64,000 bases of DNA from Leptothermofonsia sichuanensis E412 (lineage in GTDB: Bacteria > Cyanobacteriota > Cyanobacteriia > Leptolyngbyales > Leptolyngbyaceae), in assembly GCF_019891175.1 (NCBI RefSeq), contig NZ_CP072600.1, forward strand, positions 1,736,001 to 1,800,000, in the 5' to 3' direction. Shown here piece after piece: positions 60,227 through 64,000 of the stretch (within the stretch, counting starts at the first letter, position 1; each line of letters opens with the position of its first letter). The notes under the pieces were generated by a model. The model was not told the DNA's origin and did no database searches. It saw only the letters and a list, made by a program, of their open reading frames with translations. The position numbers and the translations under genes are program-made.

Positions 60227-62884
60227 ATGGGAACGGGTCTGATGAGGTTAACGGCTCTTGCAACGCTGGTAACGGCGATCGCTGCTCTGGCAATCAGTGC
60301 AGGGCAGCAGATTTCTGCTTCAGCAACGCCAGCAGAGGCTATCGTGACTCGACCGGGTACGGACAGTCCAGCCCGAGACGCCGCAGGATTCCTGCATCAA
60401 GGGAACAACCATTACCAGGCGGGACACCTGGAAGCCGCCCTGGAGTCCTGGAAGCAAGCTCTGTTCCTGTATCGGCAAGTGCAGAACCAGGAAGGCGAGG
60501 GGATAGCTCTGGCAAACCTGGGAGCCGTCCTGGTGCATCTGGGTCGGTATCGGGAAGCCCTAACCTATCTGGAAGCAGGTTTAGCCATTGCCAGATTGCG
60601 GCAGGATGGCCAGAGCGAGGCACTGCTACTGGGAAACCTGGGTATAGCCTATGCTGCGCAGGGAAGGTATGGGGAAGCCATCCATGTTCACAGACAGGCG
60701 GGTAGAGTATGGTTGTCCCTGGGCGATCGCCCCCGGTTGGGTCAGGTTCTTCTCAACCTGGGTAATACCTTTGAGGCCGTAGGAGATTATGACAATGCCA
60801 TCATTGCTCATCAGCAAAGCCTCAAAATTGCGCAGCAAACCCGCGATCGCACCTCAGAAGGGATAGCTCTGGGAAATTTAGGACAGGTTTATGCCAATCA
60901 GGGCAATTATGAAGCCGCGATTGGCATTCATCAGCAAAGTTTGGAAATTGCTCGCTCTACCAGGAATCTTTCCAGTGAAGCCAGTGCATTGATCAATCTG
61001 GGTGCAACTTACCACTCCCTGGGCCGGCGTGACCAGGCATTGAGCCAGTATCAGCAAGCCTTGAAAGTTGCTCGGTCAGCCGGAGATCGCCGACGGGAAG
61101 GGGAGGCACTGGGTAGTCTGGGATTGATCTATGACGATTTGGGACAGTATTCCCAGGCAATTGAATATCTGCAAGCCAGTCTGGCGATCGCCCGTACCCT
61201 GGGCAACGTGGAGTCCCAGGGATTTGCCCTGAATAACCTGGGACATGCCCTGTTTGGCGCGGGCAAACTAGAAGCAGCAGAGGTGCAACTGCGAGCAGCT
61301 ATCACCCTTCTGGACTCCCTGCGTCTGGGTTTAAGCGATAGCTATCAGGTTTCCATTTTTGACAAACAGGTTCATGCTTACAGCCTGTTGCAGCAGATTT
61401 TAATTGCATCGAACAAAATCGAGGCAGCCCTGGAAGCGGCTGAACAGGGAAGAGCCAGAGCATTCGCTGAGATGCTGGCAAGACGGACCAGTGCAGCAGG
61501 ACGTCGGCAATCCCTGATTCCCCATCAACTGGAAGAGAGCGGCGAGCAGCGTCAGGAAAAAGAGGGGCGCGATCGCCCGCACCCCCAAACCGTTCGTAGC
61601 CAATCCTCTGAGATAAAACCCTCTAAGATAAAACCCATTGATATCCAGGCGATTAAGCAAATCGCTCGAGAGCAAAACGCAACTTTGATTGAGTACGCCA
61701 TTGTGCCTGATGATGACTTCAAATTTCGAGGAAAACAGCGTGCCAGAGAAGCCGGGTTATTTATCTGGGTGGTTCAACCCGGCGGTAAGGTAGAATTTCG
61801 CCGGGTTGACCTCAAACCCCTCTGGCAGAAAAACGCCACGCTCAAGGATGTCGTCCAGGTTGCCCGCTGTCTGATGCCTGGAGAGAATTGTGGCCCAGTG
61901 GCCCAGGCAATTCGTGGCATGGGTGTTGTGGATCATGCCAGCGACACGCGCCCGCAGGTTTCTCCGGTTCCGCTGGAGAAACCTCGTATCCGCAAGCAGG
62001 CTGGGCTGCGAAAACTCTATGATTTGCTGATCGCCCCCATTGCTGACCTCCTGCCCCAGGATCCCAATGCTCGCCTGATCTTCATCCCCCAGGAATCCCT
62101 TTTTCTTGTCCCCTTTGCTGCCCTGCAAGCCCCGGATGGTCAGTATTTAATCGAACGCCACACGCTGCTGACAGCACCTTCGATTCAGGTGCTGGAATTA
62201 ACCCGGCAACAGAGGAAAGTGGGTCAGTCTTCTGCGGTTCCTTCAGCTCTCATCGTTGGCAACCCAACCATGCCAACCGTGACGCTTGAACCGGGACAAT
62301 CGCCAGAACCACTGGCTCCCTTACCTGGTGCAGAACAGGAAGCCCTGAAGATTGCCGAACTTCTGCAAACCACCGCCCTGATTGGACAACAGGCAACTAA
62401 GGAAGCCGTTATAAAGGAATTACCCACTGCCCAGATCATCCATTTAGCCACCCACGGGTTACTGGAATATGGTAGCCAGGGTAGTTATGTTTCCCTCCAG
62501 GGACTGGGCGTGCCGGGAGCGATCGCCCTTGCCCCTTCTGCTCAGGACAATGGGCTGTTGATGGCAGATGAAATCCTGGATTTCAATCTGCGGGCAAATC
62601 TGGTAGTACTGAGTGCCTGTAACACAGGACAGGGAAGGATTACAGGAGATGGGGTGATAGGGCTTTCCCGTGCCTTCATCTCGGCAGGAGTTCCCAGCGT
62701 GGTGGTGTCTCTGTGGGCAGTTCCCGATGCCCCCACGGCCCGATTAATGACAAGTTTTTATCTGAATCTTCAGCGCAATCCTGATAAGGCGATCGCCCTG
62801 CGCCAGGCCATGTTAGATACCATGCAGGACTATCCCCAGCCGCTGGATTGGGCGGCGTTTACGTTGATCGGAGAAGCTGAGTAG
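60227..62884 (+). CDS. TPR-CHAT protease-domain protein
   Basis: 885 residues. Signal-like N-terminus (LTALATLVTAIAALAISAG), then about eight TPR repeats (~50-400; LGNLGQVYANQGNYEAAIGIHQQSLEIA type), a polar linker with a charged patch, and a C-terminal CHAT (caspase-like) domain: HLATHGLLEYGS with catalytic His743 and VVLSACNTGQG with Cys798, then GVIGLSRAFISAGVPSVVVSLWAV. Both catalytic residues are present. CHAT/caspase-like proteins in cyanobacteria act in stress or signalling; the target is unknown. Single gene after tRNA-Ser. Confidence 0.92.
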   Translation: MGTGLMRLTALATLVTAIAALAISAGQQISASATPAEAIVTRPGTDSPARDAAGFLHQGNNHYQAGHLEAALESWKQALFLYRQVQNQEGEGIALANLGAVLVHLGRYREALTYLEAGLAIARLRQDGQSEALLLGNLGIAYAAQGRYGEAIHVHRQAGRVWLSLGDRPRLGQVLLNLGNTFEAVGDYDNAIIAHQQSLKIAQQTRDRTSEGIALGNLGQVYANQGNYEAAIGIHQQSLEIARSTRNLSSEASALINLGATYHSLGRRDQALSQYQQALKVARSAGDRRREGEALGSLGLIYDDLGQYSQAIEYLQASLAIARTLGNVESQGFALNNLGHALFGAGKLEAAEVQLRAAITLLDSLRLGLSDSYQVSIFDKQVHAYSLLQQILIASNKIEAALEAAEQGRARAFAEMLARRTSAAGRRQSLIPHQLEESGEQRQEKEGRDRPHPQTVRSQSSEIKPSKIKPIDIQAIKQIAREQNATLIEYAIVPDDDFKFRGKQRAREAGLFIWVVQPGGKVEFRRVDLKPLWQKNATLKDVVQVARCLMPGENCGPVAQAIRGMGVVDHASDTRPQVSPVPLEKPRIRKQAGLRKLYDLLIAPIADLLPQDPNARLIFIPQESLFLVPFAALQAPDGQYLIERHTLLTAPSIQVLELTRQQRKVGQSSAVPSALIVGNPTMPTVTLEPGQSPEPLAPLPGAEQEALKIAELLQTTALIGQQATKEAVIKELPTAQIIHLATHGLLEYGSQGSYVSLQGLGVPGAIALAPSAQDNGLLMADEILDFNLRANLVVLSACNTGQGRITGDGVIGLSRAFISAGVPSVVVSLWAVPDAPTARLMTSFYLNLQRNPDKAIALRQAMLDTMQDYPQPLDWAAFTLIGEAE

Positions 62885-62932
62885 AGTCTGTTGATCCCAT
62901 TGACGCCTGGCACCTGCCATCCCTGGCTCTAA

Positions 62933-63880
62933 TCAGCTCTCCACAGCAGGTTCCTGGGTAACAGGGTCCTCCGCCGTTGATTCCGCCGCCTCTTCTACTG
63001 CAACGGGTTCCGCAATGGGTTCCGCAACGGGTTCTGTAACGGGGAGTGCTTCAACAACCGGGGCAGCCTCGCCAGTTGGGACTTCTACAGCCAGTTCCTC
63101 AGTCACCGGAGTCTCTGCAACGGATTTTGCAACAGAGGATTCTACCACCACAGGTTCCTCTGCCACTGGTTCTGCAATGGGTTCAACAGGAGGTTCCTCG
63201 ACAACCGGAGCCTCTGCCACTGGAGTCTCTGCCACTGGAGTCTCTGCAACGGATTTTGCGACAGAGGATTCTACCACCACAGGTTCCTCTGCCACTGGTT
63301 CTGCAATGGGTTCAACAGGAGGTTCCTCGACAACCGGAGCCTCTGCCACTGGAGCCTCTGCCACTGGAGCCTCTGCAACGGATTTTGCAACAGAGGATTC
63401 TACCACCACAGGTTCCTCTGCCACTGGTTCTGCAATGGGTTCAACAGGAGGTTCCTCGACAACCGGAGCCTCTGCCACTGGAGCCTCTGCCACTGGAGTC
63501 TCTGCCACTGAAGCCTCTGCCACTGGTTCTGCAATGGGTTCAACAGGAGGTTCCTCGACAACCGCAGCGTCTGCCACTGGTTCCTCAGCCACCGGGATTT
63601 CCGCTTCAGGAGGGGCTTCCTCAGCAGGAGGTTTTGGTTTCACGGGCTTGGGGCCACGCATTAAGGCAGGATTAATCATTTGCTTTGGCTCATCTTTTCC
63701 ACCCCGGCGATCGCCCTTTTTGCCCTTGCCTTTGCCTTTACCTTTAGGCTTATCACGATCGCGATCGCGGTCTGCATAGCCACCAGACTCCCTGGTTGGT
63801 TCAGGTATGGGACGAGTCTCACTTTTACTCGCATCAGCCTTTGCCTGACGCTCGGACTTTTTAATAGGACGCTCTACCAT
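62933..63880 (-). CDS. low-complexity protein with basic N-terminus and 43-residue tandem repeats
   Basis: 315 residues. N-terminal ~75 residues are charged (MVERPIKKSERQAKA..., a KGKGKGKGKK run, then DEPKQMINPALMRGPKPVKP). From ~80 on it is Pro/Val/Ala/Glu repeats: the 43-residue unit VAETPVAEAPVVEEPPVEP.. IAEPVAEEPVVVESSVAKS is present about three times. The DNA period is 129 bp (63122, 63251, 63380 mark unit starts). The N-terminal half looks like a known cyanobacterial conserved motif, probably RNA- or ribosome-related, but I cannot name it. Confidence 0.7.
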   Translation of the reverse strand: MVERPIKKSERQAKADASKSETRPIPEPTRESGGYADRDRDRDKPKGKGKGKGKKGDRRGGKDEPKQMINPALMRGPKPVKPKPPAEEAPPEAEIPVAEEPVADAAVVEEPPVEPIAEPVAEASVAETPVAEAPVAEAPVVEEPPVEPIAEPVAEEPVVVESSVAKSVAEAPVAEAPVAEAPVVEEPPVEPIAEPVAEEPVVVESSVAKSVAETPVAETPVAEAPVVEEPPVEPIAEPVAEEPVVVESSVAKSVAETPVTEELAVEVPTGEAAPVVEALPVTEPVAEPIAEPVAVEEAAESTAEDPVTQEPAVES

Positions 63881-63936
63881 TGTTAAGACCTGTTAACTAA
63901 ACGTATCCTATCCTATAGCAGCCCTAAATTATTTGG

Positions 63937-64000
63937 GGATTGCTGAATCTGGGGATGAAAAAGGTGCTGGATGCTTGAAACTTTGTTTTAATTCATCCCA
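63937..64000 (+). repeat. family-B repeat, cut by the window end
   Basis: GGGGATTGCTGAATCTGGGG ... TTTTAATTCATCCCA: the left part of a family-B copy. Confidence 0.75.

Noticed and set aside
63015-63779. 254-codon open frame on the plus strand opposite the repeat protein
   Set aside because: Its length comes from the periodic base composition of the minisatellite; the minus-strand frame has a proper start, conserved N-terminus and matching stop.

Overview
The window reads as chromosomal DNA of a filamentous cyanobacterium. HIP1 palindromes (GCGATCGC) are scattered through nearly every gene. Lineage-typical genes are present: petG, a CpcS/CpeS-type bilin lyase, Vipp1/PspA, a PatD-like heterocyst-frequency protein, split Gdt1-type (UPF0016) transporters, a TPR-CHAT protein, Uma2 nucleases and a Nfu scaffold. 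I see nothing that fixes the genus. A Leptolyngbya- or Oscillatoria-like filamentous organism is an inference.

Layout. 1-13 kb: the 3' part of a filamentous-haemagglutinin-type surface protein, a FetB-like permease, a K+-channel-like protein with an RCK domain, a DegT aminotransferase, a membrane-anchored repeat protein overlapping a 3D-domain protein, Uma2, fabG and a bilin lyase. 13-23 kb: glpD, an MGDG-synthase-like glycosyltransferase, a GH1 glycosidase, Tat-exported MsrB, an ATP-dependent DNA ligase, a voltage-gated-channel-like protein and an alpha/beta hydrolase. 23-28.6 kb: a decayed mobile island. 28.6-33 kb: purine/ureide degradation genes (uraD, 8-oxoguanine deaminase, a 2OG-Fe(II) oxygenase). 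33-36.5 kb: hydrogenase maturation hypD, a 69-aa gene, then hypE. 36.7-47 kb: acyltransferase, coiled-coil/EamA fusion, nfu, GH57, DciA-like protein, SPOR protein, Vipp1 and petG. 47-49 kb: a second nitrogen-scavenging pair, an allophanate-hydrolase-C-like protein divergent from an allantoate-amidohydrolase-type enzyme, with a well-placed NtcA box between them. 49-64 kb: PhoD-like phosphatase, rpsU, Rel/SpoT, patD, two Gdt1 half-genes, a MOSC-ATL fusion, tRNA-Ser(GCT), a TPR-CHAT protein and a protein with 43-residue tandem repeats.

The most unusual region is 23.28-28.6 kb, which looks like a relic integron. A short N-terminal integron-integrase-like fragment lies on the minus strand. It is followed by a divergent sigma70-type promoter, a 12-bp perfect inverted repeat, an IS1-family element split by an IS3-family element, a cassette-like ORF, and two attC-like sites that share the same missing-base asymmetry. 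An IS630-family element then interrupts a separate phage-type tyrosine integrase.

The second theme is dense intergenic repeats. At least six short palindromic families recur, some nested inside one another. One ~60-80 bp family is flanked at five loci by perfect 10-14 bp direct repeats. Another begins on the TAG stop codon of two different genes. These repeats show recent small-element mobility within this single window.
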